A stretch of DNA of 14,847 bases from Synechococcus sp. HW_metabat.54. Its GTDB lineage: Bacteria > Cyanobacteriota > Cyanobacteriia > PCC-6307 > Cyanobiaceae. The DNA lies in NCBI GenBank assembly GCA_018623675.1, contig JAAZVJ010000007.1, forward strand, positions 1-14,847, in the 5' to 3' direction. Numbering within the stretch: the first letter of the stretch is position 1; the number at the start of each line of letters is the position of its first letter. Shown piece by piece: positions 1 to 6,512 of this stretch. Under the pieces are notes generated by a model that saw nothing but the letters and a program-made list of their open reading frames with translations, ran no database searches and had not been told where the DNA came from. The position numbers and the translations under genes were made by a program.

Positions 1-5
1 AAGGA

Positions 6-551
6 TTAATCGAGACGCGGGAAGCGATCAGCGATTGCATCACCCGTGAACTGAGCCACCCAGCCCTCAGGGTTGTTGAAAAAGCGGATGGCGCAGAAAA
101 GAGGTTCGCTCCCCATGTCGAACCAGTGCTTGGTCCCTGCGGGAACGGCGATCCAGTCGTCTGCTTCGCAGAGCACCTGCAGCACCTCGTCACCGATGTG
201 CAGGCAAAACAAACCCTTGATGTCCACGAAGAAACGCACTTCGTCTTCGGCGTGAATGTGCTCGCTCAGGAACTTGGCCCGGAGGGATGCCTTGTCGGGA
301 TGCTCGGGGGTCATGCGGATGGCATCCACCGTGGGGTAGTCGCCTGAACGCTGCACCTGGCCCACTTCATTGGCGTAGGCCGTGAGAATCGCCTCCTGGT
401 CGGCTCCTTCGGGGAGAGCTTCTCGGGCAGGCCAGCGTTCGAAACGGATTCCTCGCAGCTGAAGCTGTCGCTGGATCTCGTTGGGATCGTTGCTGTGCAA
501 AAGGGGAGCTGCCGCGGGCCCGGTGGCAGCGTGGATCTGGAGCTGACTCAT
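6..551 (-). CDS. mtnD: Acireductone dioxygenase (ARD), methionine salvage
   Basis: Cupin-fold metalloenzyme of the methionine salvage (MTA recycling) pathway. It oxidises the acireductone made from 5-methylthioribose to the 2-keto acid precursor of methionine plus formate (Fe form). At 181 residues it has the normal family length. The metal ligands are visible: H98 and H100 in the HIHAEDEVRFFV motif, E104 in the same motif, and H142 in the following GTKHWF strand. The protein is soluble, with no signal peptide. The ATG start at 551 has no strong Shine-Dalgarno, but upstream sequence is not coding-like. The stop lies only 5 bases from the window edge, so whether other mtn genes follow cannot be seen. 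It is divergent from cobI. Family identity is very clear; whether the enzyme runs the Fe or Ni reaction cannot be read from sequence. Confidence 0.96.
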   Translation of the reverse strand: MSQLQIHAATGPAAAPLLHSNDPNEIQRQLQLRGIRFERWPAREALPEGADQEAILTAYANEVGQVQRSGDYPTVDAIRMTPEHPDKASLRAKFLSEHIHAEDEVRFFVDIKGLFCLHIGDEVLQVLCEADDWIAVPAGTKHWFDMGSEPLFCAIRFFNNPEGWVAQFTGDAIADRFPRLD

Positions 552-683
552 CCGGTTTTCAGCAGACCTTTCCAGTGTGGCTGTGGGCGGGTCTGCTTTA
601 GAACAAGCCCAGTTGCATGCAGGGGTCTGAGCTCCACCAGACTGAACACCGATTCGAATCCTGATCCCAAGGGCGCTCCTCTG

Positions 684-1400
684 GTGCTGATCGGGGTCGG
701 GCCTGGCGACCCTGAGCTGTTAACCCTCAAGGCCCACCGCCTGCTGCGGTCTGCTGACGTGGTCGCGTATCCGGTGGCCCGCGTGGAAGCAGCTGGGATG
801 GCCGTTGCGATCGTGGAGACCTATCTCCGGCCGGAACAGCGGCGGCTGCCCCTGGTTTTTCCGATGGTGACGGATGGCGTGGCACTTCAGGACGCCTGGC
901 GGGCCGCTGCTACCGCTCTGGCTCAGCAGGTGCAGGCTGGCCACCGGGTGGTGTTTCTCTGCGAAGGCGATGTGTCGCTCTTTGCCACCGGCAGCTACGT
1001 GCTGTTGGCACTGCAGCGTGATCATCCCGACGTTCCAGTTGAGGTGATTCCTGGCATTACCTCCGTGGCGGCTGCTGCAGCGGCTGGAAGGTGGCCTTTG
1101 GTGTTCCAAAAAGAGGAATTGCTGATTCGCCCCTGTCCGGACACGCCTGAGGCCATGGAGACCTTGTTGGATCAGGCCGCTGCCAAAGGCACGGTGTTGG
1201 CGTTGCTCAAACTCGGGGTGCGCTGGCAGTGGATGCAACCCCTCCTTGCTGCGCGCGGACTGCTCGATCAGGCATTGTTCGCTGAGCGCGTGGGTTGGTC
1301 TGATCAGCGCGTGATGGCGGCAACTGAAGTGCAGGCTGAGGAACGCCCCTATTTCTCCTTGCTGCTTGTTCGCCAGGGAACCAATGCAGTTCTGCCTTAG
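684..1400 (+). CDS. cobI: Precorrin-2 C20-methyltransferase
   Basis: SAM-dependent tetrapyrrole methylase that methylates C20 of precorrin-2 (or its cobalt form) in corrin-ring synthesis; cytoplasmic. The family signature GVGPGDPELLT is at residues 4-14 of this model. EGDVSLFATGSY (about 94-105) and IPGITSVAAAAA (about 122-133) are the other SAM/substrate loops. Length from this start is 238 residues, normal for CobI. The start is uncertain: GTG 684 has an AAGGG 10 bases upstream but begins right at the first beta strand. The frame stays open upstream, and a better-looking N-terminus (L-N-T-D-S-N...) would begin at CTG 642. The other in-frame options, GTG 531 and ATG 495, overlap divergent mtnD. 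Nine bases separate the stop from the DUF4079 gene, suggesting one transcript. Product confidence is high, start confidence low. Confidence 0.92.
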   Translation: MLIGVGPGDPELLTLKAHRLLRSADVVAYPVARVEAAGMAVAIVETYLRPEQRRLPLVFPMVTDGVALQDAWRAAATALAQQVQAGHRVVFLCEGDVSLFATGSYVLLALQRDHPDVPVEVIPGITSVAAAAAAGRWPLVFQKEELLIRPCPDTPEAMETLLDQAAAKGTVLALLKLGVRWQWMQPLLAARGLLDQALFAERVGWSDQRVMAATEVQAEERPYFSLLLVRQGTNAVLP

Positions 1401-1404
1401 AGGA
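1399..1404 (+). promoter_or_regulatory. Ribosome binding site of the DUF4079 gene
   Basis: AGAGGA lies 5 bases before the GTG at 1410 and overlaps the cobI stop codon. It fixes the start of the DUF4079 gene and points to translational coupling with cobI. Confidence 0.6.
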
Positions 1405-1409
1405 CACCA

Positions 1410-2045
1410 GTGATTTTGCTTTCAGTGCCTTCACTCACCGCAGATCAGTGGTTGGGACTGGTGCATCCAGTCCTGATCATCCTGTTTGTGTACCCGGTGG
1501 TGGGCGCCACGATTCGCCTCGGGATCTTGGCTCGGGAGAGGCGCCTTGACCTCAACCCGATTGCGCCAACCGTGCCGGTGGAGCATGCCGACCACGGTCG
1601 TTGGGTGACGGGTGTCGTGGTGTTGGCGATGTTGATCGGCATGGCCCATGACATCGCCACTGCACCATTGGTTGCTGGTGATTCCCATTTCGCGCCACTG
1701 GTGATGGCCGGGGCGGGGGTGATAGCGACGTTTGCGGCCCTCTTGCGTACACGCCCTACAGCTCCGCGTCTTGCTTGGGCCTTCAGTACTTGGCTTGGCT
1801 TGTTGCTGCTGGGATCTCAGCCTGGGGTTGTTCGAGGTGCCGACTGGCCTTGGCAATCGGCTTTTTGGCAATCCCACTACTGGGGCGGAATCGCTTTGTC
1901 GGGCTTGTTGCTGCTGTCGATGGGGCTTCAGGGCGAGATCGGTCGTCGCCCCAAGATTCGCCGCCTGCATGTGGGCCTCAATCTGGTGGTGGCTCTGTTG
2001 CTGGCCACCCAAGCCATCAGTGGCACGCGCAATCTGCTCAGCTGA
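1410..2045 (+). CDS. DUF4079 family multi-pass membrane protein
   Basis: I recognise this as a cyanobacterial DUF4079-type integral membrane protein of 211 residues; its function is not established. Hydrophobic segments lie at about 16-37, 65-85, 96-112, 120-137, 155-172 and 186-204. Histidines sit in or next to these segments (H19, H80, H156, H187), a layout like that of cytochrome b561 and related quinone-reactive haem proteins, so haem binding is a reasonable guess and no more. The start is GTG 1410, supported by AGAGGA five bases upstream. It follows cobI by 9 bases and probably shares its mRNA. Its last 8 bases overlap the end of dusB on the other strand, leaving no room for a terminator between the two genes. 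Confidence 0.8.
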   Translation: MILLSVPSLTADQWLGLVHPVLIILFVYPVVGATIRLGILARERRLDLNPIAPTVPVEHADHGRWVTGVVVLAMLIGMAHDIATAPLVAGDSHFAPLVMAGAGVIATFAALLRTRPTAPRLAWAFSTWLGLLLLGSQPGVVRGADWPWQSAFWQSHYWGGIALSGLLLLSMGLQGEIGRRPKIRRLHVGLNLVVALLLATQAISGTRNLLS

Positions 2046-3087
2046 GGCTTCCCGCTGCGCAATCCGCTTCGGCGAGGGCTCCGATCTGATGATCCAACAG
2101 GCTGAGGGCATCGCTTGGCGTTGGGGCACGCATCAGGGCGTGGCGCAGCTGAGGTGCCCCCGTAAAGCCGGTACAGGTCCAGCTCATGTGCTTCCTTGCG
2201 ATCAGAAGGCCATGGTCTCCTCGATCAGCCACTAACGCGATGAGCTGGTCGCGGGCTAGTGCGAGACGTTGCCCTGCGGTGGGAGTGGGGGGGATAGGAC
2301 GCCCTGACAGGGCGGCATCGATCTGACCCACCAGCCAGGGTGATCCCATCGTCCCTCGGCCCACCATCACGCCATCCGCTCCCGTGATGGCGATGCAGCG
2401 TTGGGCATCGTCGGGGCTGTTGACGTCGCCATTCGCGATCACAGGGATTTTCAGTGCCTGTTTCACTGCGGCAATGGCCTGCCAATCGGCGCTGCCGCTG
2501 AACTTCTGTTCTCGGGTGCGGCCATGCAGGGTGAGCAGGCGAGCGCCCGCTTGCTCGAGTTGCCGGCACCACAGCACTGCGGCCGCGGCGCTCCCATCGC
2601 TCCCGCACCAGCCAAGCCGTGTTTTCACGGTCACGGGAATGCTGACGGCCGCGGCGACAGCGTCCACGATCTGGGCAGCGAGCTCTGGATCGCGGATCAG
2701 GCCACTGCCGCCGCCTTTTTTGGCGATCTTGTTCACCGGGCAGCCCATGTTGATGTCAATCAAAAAGGCGCCTGCGGCTTCGGCGCGACGGGCGGCTTCC
2801 GCCATCGCTTGGGGCCTGTGGTCAAACAGTTGCACGCCGATCGGGCCGGCTTCCTGCGCCAGTTCCTCCACTTTGCGGCGACCGTGCCCCAGTTCAAGAC
2901 TGGTGGCATTCACCATTTCGGTGAACAGCAGGGCATCGGGGGCCCAGCGACGCACCAGCTTCCGGAAAATGCGATCGCTGACGCCCGCCAGGGGTGACTG
3001 CAATACGCGGCAACGCAGCTGGCGCTGTTCGGCCCGTCCCTCAAGGGCGAGAGGGGTGGCGAACCGCTCAATCGCTGCTTGCGTCAT
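2038..3087 (-). CDS. dusB: tRNA-dihydrouridine synthase (DusB/Nifr3 type)
   Basis: FMN-dependent enzyme that reduces specific uridines in the tRNA D-loop to dihydrouridine using NADPH. The TIM-barrel domain shows LFTEMVNA (54-61), the active-site DINMGCPVNK with catalytic C116 (111-120), a flavin-contacting K155 in VKTRLGW, LHGRTREQKFSG (187-198), the phosphate-binding IPVIANGDV (214-222) and DGVMVGRGTMG (238-248). The C-terminal helical tRNA-binding domain follows. At 349 residues it is full length. The ATG at 3087 is fixed by GGGAGG five bases upstream. It converges on the DUF4079 gene, where the two stop codons lie in one palindrome, and diverges from the DUF1823 gene. Assignment to the Dus family is certain; which uridine is modified is not visible. 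Confidence 0.95.
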   Translation of the reverse strand: MTQAAIERFATPLALEGRAEQRQLRCRVLQSPLAGVSDRIFRKLVRRWAPDALLFTEMVNATSLELGHGRRKVEELAQEAGPIGVQLFDHRPQAMAEAARRAEAAGAFLIDINMGCPVNKIAKKGGGSGLIRDPELAAQIVDAVAAAVSIPVTVKTRLGWCGSDGSAAAAVLWCRQLEQAGARLLTLHGRTREQKFSGSADWQAIAAVKQALKIPVIANGDVNSPDDAQRCIAITGADGVMVGRGTMGSPWLVGQIDAALSGRPIPPTPTAGQRLALARDQLIALVADRGDHGLLIARKHMSWTCTGFTGAPQLRHALMRAPTPSDALSLLDHQIGALAEADCAAGSLS

Positions 3088-3092
3088 GGCTG

Positions 3093-3098
3093 CCTCCC
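3093..3098 (-). promoter_or_regulatory. Strong ribosome binding site of dusB
   Basis: On the minus strand GGGAGG lies five bases before the dusB ATG at 3087. It is one of only two near-consensus Shine-Dalgarno sites I find in the window and supports this start. Confidence 0.65.
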
Positions 3099-3164
3099 GT
3101 CGCGAGCATTCTTGCGCTCAACTTGCCCCCCACCCCTTGGCGTGAAACGCTGAGCAGATGTTTG

Positions 3165-3641
3165 GTGGTGGTGCCGGTGCCTCTCTGGCCCCTCAGTCGT
3201 GCTCTTTTGCAGATGATCCTTGAGGATCGAACCAGCGACCGTTTTGTGGCCGAAAGGGTGTGGGAGCGCCTGGGTTATCAGCTGCCCGCCGATCAGAACC
3301 CTGCTGCGCCCTGGTTGGCCGGCCCGCAGACCCCTGAGAGTTGGCAAGAGGCATTCCCGCAGGCGCCTGAGCTGATCGCCACCCGGCCGGCATCCGTGGC
3401 GCTCACGCGATCGGTGCCGAAGCCGTTGAAGCAATTGCTCAAGCAGCAGCTGGGGTTTACGGGTTACAAAATCGGCGAGCTCTATCCCCGCCGGACCCGC
3501 CGTGCCACGGCGGTGAACTGGCTTCTGGCCTGGCTGGCTGAACGAGAGGAGCCCCTCCCGGAGGAGGGGCCATTGCCGGATCCCTTAACCCCACCTCTCG
3601 ATCCGGTCTGCGGCCATCCCGGTGATCTTCCGGTGAGCTGA
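3165..3641 (+). CDS. DUF1823 family protein, function unknown
   Basis: Small soluble protein of about 158 residues that I recognise as DUF1823, a family found mainly in cyanobacteria and plastid-bearing organisms. No biochemical role can be assigned. The conserved parts are an N-terminal helix around ILEDRTSDRFV (17-27), the segment RPASVALTRSVPK (74-86) and the very basic LGFTGYKIGELYPRRTRR (96-113). The basic run could contact nucleic acid or another polyanion, but that is only inference. The C-terminus (130-158) is proline- and acid-rich and looks disordered. The start is ambiguous: TTG 3162, GTG 3165, 3168, 3171 and 3177 are all in frame and none has a clear ribosome binding site. Starts further upstream run into dusB. 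It converges on the L,D-transpeptidase gene. Confidence 0.78.
   Translation: MVVPVPLWPLSRALLQMILEDRTSDRFVAERVWERLGYQLPADQNPAAPWLAGPQTPESWQEAFPQAPELIATRPASVALTRSVPKPLKQLLKQQLGFTGYKIGELYPRRTRRATAVNWLLAWLAEREEPLPEEGPLPDPLTPPLDPVCGHPGDLPVS
3551..3570. other. Perfect 8-bp GC-rich hairpin inside the DUF1823 gene
   Basis: GCCCCTCC (3551-3558) and GGAGGGGC (3563-3570) form a perfect stem around a CGGA loop. It lies in the codons for the acidic, proline-rich C-terminus, about 70 bases before the stop. No T-run follows on the plus strand. On the minus strand a pyrimidine-rich stretch follows, so it could slow or end read-through from the L,D-transpeptidase gene. It may also simply reflect the repetitive E-E-P-L-P coding sequence. 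Confidence 0.4.
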
Positions 3642-3673
3642 GGTTCTGTTTGGCGGTGCCGCGAGACAGAGCC
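3642..3673. terminator. Candidate shared hairpin between two converging genes
   Basis: GGTTCTGT (3642-3649) pairs with ACAGAGCC (3666-3673) with one G-T wobble, around a 16-base loop that can itself fold as GGC/GCC. It fills almost the whole 44-base gap between the stops of the DUF1823 gene and the L,D-transpeptidase gene, where a bidirectional terminator would be expected. There is no proper T-tract on either side, so function is uncertain. Confidence 0.38.
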
Positions 3674-3685
3674 ATTGCTGCAGCG

Positions 3686-4069
3686 TCAGATCTGAATTTC
3701 CACCTTGGTGCCCTTGGGGGTGTTTTCAAACAGCCAGCGCGCTTGCTGGGTGGGCATGCGAACGCAGCCATGGCTGCGGGGCACACCGAAGGCTTGGCCG
3801 GCATCCTCCTGCCAAGGGGCGCCGTGTAGGCAGATCATTTCGTTGGCGGTGATGCACATGGCATAGGGAACGCCGGGGGCGACATAGCCCCGTCCGCGCA
3901 TGGTGACGGAGCGGTACTTGGTGCGCACAGATCCCACGCCGATGGGCGTAGGAGTGCTCGCTTTTCCAGTGCTCACGGGGATGACCCGGACCACTTCTTC
4001 GTTTTCGTTGTAGGCCGTCAGTTTTTGATCCGAGAGGTCCACCACAACGGAGGCGATCAGATCGATCAT
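3686..4069 (-). CDS. L,D-transpeptidase (YkuD family), small
   Basis: YkuD-fold cysteine transpeptidase. Family members make 3-3 cross-links in peptidoglycan or attach proteins to it, acting outside the inner membrane. In the 127-residue model the catalytic signature is complete: H82, then S99-H100-G101-C102-V103-R104, where C102 is the nucleophile. The protein is just the catalytic domain, with no LysM or other wall-binding part. The ATG at 4069 begins a typical first strand (IASVVVDLSDQKL). A TTG at 4123 is in frame and would add 18 residues. Neither form has a recognisable signal peptide or membrane anchor, which is odd for a periplasmic enzyme. It is divergent from der, across a gap with an 11-base direct repeat. 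Fold and catalytic motif are sure; substrate and location are not. Confidence 0.88.
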   Translation of the reverse strand: MIDLIASVVVDLSDQKLTAYNENEEVVRVIPVSTGKASTPTPIGVGSVRTKYRSVTMRGRGYVAPGVPYAMCITANEMICLHGAPWQEDAGQAFGVPRSHGCVRMPTQQARWLFENTPKGTKVEIQI

Positions 4070-4078
4070 GGAAATGAC

Positions 4079-4093
4079 CCGCCTAAGGGGCGG
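4079..4093 (-). promoter_or_regulatory. Hairpin covering the L,D-transpeptidase ribosome binding site
   Basis: On the minus strand CCGCC and GGCGG form a 5-bp stem with a 5-base loop, ending 9 bases before the ATG at 4069. The AGGCGGG that best resembles a Shine-Dalgarno is inside the stem, so the structure could limit translation. It is short and may be chance. Confidence 0.28.
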
Positions 4094-4115
4094 AGGCAAC
4101 TGCCCGATCCATAGC

Positions 4116-4146
4116 TGTCTCAATTGCGTCTTGCGTGTCTCAATTG
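4116..4146. repeat. Two 11-base direct repeats 20 bases apart, possible operator
   Basis: TGTCTCAATTG occurs at 4116-4126 and again at 4136-4146, so the two copies are exactly 20 bases apart, about two helical turns, and face the same side of DNA. Each copy ends in the palindrome CAATTG. They lie in the divergent gap between the L,D-transpeptidase gene and der, upstream of both, where a regulator controlling one or both genes would bind. The repeat is seen directly; the operator role is inferred. Confidence 0.5.
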
Positions 4147-4172
4147 GAAAGGTTTTGTCTTTCGCGCCTCTG

Positions 4173-4178
4173 TAGGGT
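4173..4178 (+). promoter_or_regulatory. Possible -10 element upstream of der
   Basis: TAGGGT, preceded by TG, fits the TANNNT pattern common in cyanobacterial promoters and lies 28 bases before the der start. No well-spaced -35 box is present; TTGTCT at 4155-4160 is only 12 bases upstream. Treat as a weak candidate. Confidence 0.25.
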
Positions 4179-4205
4179 CAAGAGATCCCTTTTTCGTGGT
4201 ATCCC

Positions 4206-5573
4206 GTGGCGCGTCCGGTCGTTGCCATCATCGGTCGCCCCAACGTTGGCAAGTCAACGCTGGTGAATCGTCTCTGCCGCAGCAGGGAGGCGATCGTCCA
4301 TGACGAGCCAGGTGTAACCCGTGACCGCACCTACCAGGACGGCTACTGGGGGGATCGTGAATTCAAGGTGGTCGACACCGGTGGCCTGGTGTTCGACGAC
4401 GACAGTGAGTTTCTGCCCGAGATTCGTGAGCAGGCCAATTTGGCCATGGCCGAGGCTTGTGTGGCGCTGGTGATCGTGGATGGTCAGCAGGGGGTGACCG
4501 CTGCTGATGAAGCGATTGCGGAATGGTTGCGCACCCAGAACCGACCCACCCTCTTGGCGGTGAACAAGTGCGAATCACCCGATCAAGGCCTTGCCATGGC
4601 CGCCGAGTTCTGGGGGCTCGGCTTAGGGGAGCCCCATCCGATTTCGGCCATTCATGGTGCCGGCACCGGTGACCTGCTTGATCAAGTGATCAGCTTCCTT
4701 CCCCCGAAAGAAGAGGAAGGGGAAGACGATGAGCCCATCCAAATGGCAATCGTGGGGCGCCCCAACGTGGGCAAATCCAGCCTTTTGAACGCCATCTGTG
4801 GGGAGCAACGGGCGATCGTGAGCCCGATTCGTGGCACCACCCGCGACACGATTGATACGAACATTGAGCGCCAGGGGATGCCTTGGAAGCTCGTGGATAC
4901 CGCCGGCATCCGTCGCCGCCGAAGCGTGAACTACGGCCCGGAATTTTTCGGGATTAACCGCAGTTTCAAGGCGATTGAGCGCAGCGACGTTTGTGTTCTG
5001 GTGATTGATGCCCTCGATGGGGTTACGGAACAGGATCAGCGATTGGCGGGACGCATCGAAGACGAGGGTCGCGCTTGTGTTGTGGTGGTGAACAAGTGGG
5101 ACGCGGTTGAAAAAGACAGCCACACCATGCCTGCCATGGAGAAGGAGCTGCGGGCGAAGCTCTATTTCCTGGATTGGGCTCCGATGCTGTTCACCTCGGC
5201 CCTCACCGGCCAGCGGGTTGACAGCATCTTTGCTCTTGCGGCGTTGGCGGTGGAGCAGCACCGTCGTCGCGTCAGCACGTCGGTGGTGAACGAGGTGCTG
5301 AAGGAGGCGCTCAGCTGGCGCAGTCCCCCCACCACCCGCGGGGGGCGTCAGGGTCGCCTCTATTACGGCACCCAGGTGGCGAGCCGGCCACCCAGCTTCA
5401 CCTTGTTTGTGAATGAGCCCAAGCTGTTCGGAGATACGTATCGCCGCTACGTGGAGCGTCAGATCCGAGAAGGCCTGGGCTTTGAGGGAACGCCCTTGAA
5501 GTTGTTCTGGCGTGGAAAGCAACAGCGTGATGCTGAGCGGGATCTCGCTCGCCAGCAAAGTCGCTCCAGCTGA
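4206..5573 (+). CDS. der: Ribosome assembly GTPase Der (EngA)
   Basis: Essential double-GTPase that acts in late 50S subunit maturation. Domain 1 has GRPNVGKS (10-17), switch GVTRD (36-40), DTGG (57-60) and the base-recognition motif NKCE (120-123). Domain 2 has GRPNVGKS (184-191), GTTRD (210-214), DTAG (231-234) and NKWD (296-299). The acidic linker (about 168-177) joins them, and a C-terminal KH-like RNA-binding domain covers about 360-445. NKCE instead of NKxD in domain 1 keeps an acidic residue at the guanine-contacting position and, as I recall, is common in cyanobacterial Der. Length is normal at 455 residues. The start is GTG 4206, chosen because the first strand [13 protein letters not shown] begins at once. 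Three bases separate it from ecfT, so the two are surely co-transcribed. Confidence 0.97.
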   Translation: MARPVVAIIGRPNVGKSTLVNRLCRSREAIVHDEPGVTRDRTYQDGYWGDREFKVVDTGGLVFDDDSEFLPEIREQANLAMAEACVALVIVDGQQGVTAADEAIAEWLRTQNRPTLLAVNKCESPDQGLAMAAEFWGLGLGEPHPISAIHGAGTGDLLDQVISFLPPKEEEGEDDEPIQMAIVGRPNVGKSSLLNAICGEQRAIVSPIRGTTRDTIDTNIERQGMPWKLVDTAGIRRRRSVNYGPEFFGINRSFKAIERSDVCVLVIDALDGVTEQDQRLAGRIEDEGRACVVVVNKWDAVEKDSHTMPAMEKELRAKLYFLDWAPMLFTSALTGQRVDSIFALAALAVEQHRRRVSTSVVNEVLKEALSWRSPPTTRGGRQGRLYYGTQVASRPPSFTLFVNEPKLFGDTYRRYVERQIREGLGFEGTPLKLFWRGKQQRDAERDLARQQSRSS

Positions 5574-5576
5574 GCG

Positions 5577-6491
5577 ATGGACTGGTTGCGTCAGATCCCC
5601 ATCGGCCAGTTTGTCGATGGAAGGGCCGGCTGGCTGCGCGGGTTGGATCCTCGCTTGAAGCTTGGGTGGGTGTTGATGTTCCTGCTCACTCCGGTGTTGG
5701 CTGGTCCTGTCTGGCGTGTCTCGCTGCTTGGGCTGCTGCTGCTGCTCACCTTCTGCAGCGGTCTGCCTGTAAGGGTTTGGTGGCGTTCGCTTGCCTTTCT
5801 GGCCTTGTTGGCAATTGGCGCTGGGGTTTTGGCCACGCTGCTGCCCACTGGCACAGCACCAGCACTGTTGTCAGTACGCCCTCCCACGGAGCTAGGAAGC
5901 ACCGTGCCCGCCACCCCCTCCTGGGAGCTTCTATATCTCGGGCCGTTCAAGCTCGGAGGCTTCAGCTTGGGCCCGTTGGTGGTCACCCAGCGTTCGGCGC
6001 AGCTTGGCCTCAATACCAGCACCTTGATTCTCACGGTGGTGCACAGCGTCAATCTGATGCTGCTCACAACCCCTAGTGAAGATCTGGTGTGGGCTTTGGC
6101 TTGGTGTCTGTCTCCCCTCGGTGCCCTCGGCTTGCCGGTGGATCGTCTCAGCTTTCAATTGCTGTTGGCATTGCGTTTTCTTCCTCTTGTGCAGGAGGAA
6201 TTGCAAAACCTGGTGCGCTCTCTCGCCAGCCGTGCCGTCAACCTCAAGCGCTTAGGCCTCAAGGCGTCCTTTGGATTGGTGTTGGCCGTTGGTGAGCGAT
6301 TGCTGGCCAACATTCTTTTGCGCGCTGAGCAAGGTGCAGAGGCGCTGATGGCCCGGGGGAGTGAATGGTTGCCAACTGAACACTTTCGCCCCAGTTCCCT
6401 TGATGCAACTGGCTTTAAGCCCTTGAACTTGTTTGGATGCGCGTTGTTGCTGCTGATGTTTGGCCTGCGCGGGAGGTACGGTTCAGTTTGA
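5577..6491 (+). CDS. ECF transporter transmembrane subunit (EcfT/CbiQ family)
   Basis: Scaffold membrane subunit of an energy-coupling-factor vitamin or metal transporter. In known systems it joins two ATPases (EcfA) to a substrate-binding S component. The 304-residue protein has the family LDPRLKL segment (23-29), hydrophobic segments at about 29-60, 70-90, 150-165, 171-185 and 190-205, and a final one at 283-297. The cytoplasmic coupling helices are at about 198-220, with a degenerate first motif, and 248-261, ending in a clear A-R-G. No EcfA or S gene lies in the window, so the substrate cannot be told, although cobI a few kb away invites a cobalt or cobalamin guess. It begins 3 bases after der and ends 21 before pipX. 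Assignment to the family is firm; the name cbiQ would over-claim a cobalt role. Confidence 0.87.
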   Translation: MDWLRQIPIGQFVDGRAGWLRGLDPRLKLGWVLMFLLTPVLAGPVWRVSLLGLLLLLTFCSGLPVRVWWRSLAFLALLAIGAGVLATLLPTGTAPALLSVRPPTELGSTVPATPSWELLYLGPFKLGGFSLGPLVVTQRSAQLGLNTSTLILTVVHSVNLMLLTTPSEDLVWALAWCLSPLGALGLPVDRLSFQLLLALRFLPLVQEELQNLVRSLASRAVNLKRLGLKASFGLVLAVGERLLANILLRAEQGAEALMARGSEWLPTEHFRPSSLDATGFKPLNLFGCALLLLMFGLRGRYGSV

Positions 6492-6512
6492 AACGTTCTC
6501 CATGAGCGGCCT

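Noticed and set aside
552..683. Riboswitch, such as cobalamin or SAM type, in front of cobI or mtnD
   Set aside because: The gap is about 130 bases and shared by two divergent genes. I see no B12-box-like sequence or multi-helix fold.
2971..2978. GCGATCGC (HIP1) octamers here and at 9079-9086
   Set aside because: Two copies in about 15 kb of GC-rich DNA is little more than chance, and both lie inside genes.
2384..3145. Long plus-strand open frame (253 residues) opposite dusB
   Set aside because: It is antisense to a full-length dusB with all its motifs. The translation is low-complexity in A, S and R, typical of the reverse of GC-rich coding sequence.
4120..4123. Alternative TTG start of the L,D-transpeptidase (18 residues longer)
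   Set aside because: The added residues do not form a signal peptide or anchor and the family strand begins at the ATG at 4069.
4070..4205. CRISPR-like array suggested by the repeated 11-mer
   Set aside because: There are only two short copies with a 9-base spacer; far too short for CRISPR repeats or spacers.
4623..5558. 311-residue minus-strand open frame opposite der
   Set aside because: It lies wholly within der. The His/Arg/Gln-rich translation matches no family I know and has no start signals.
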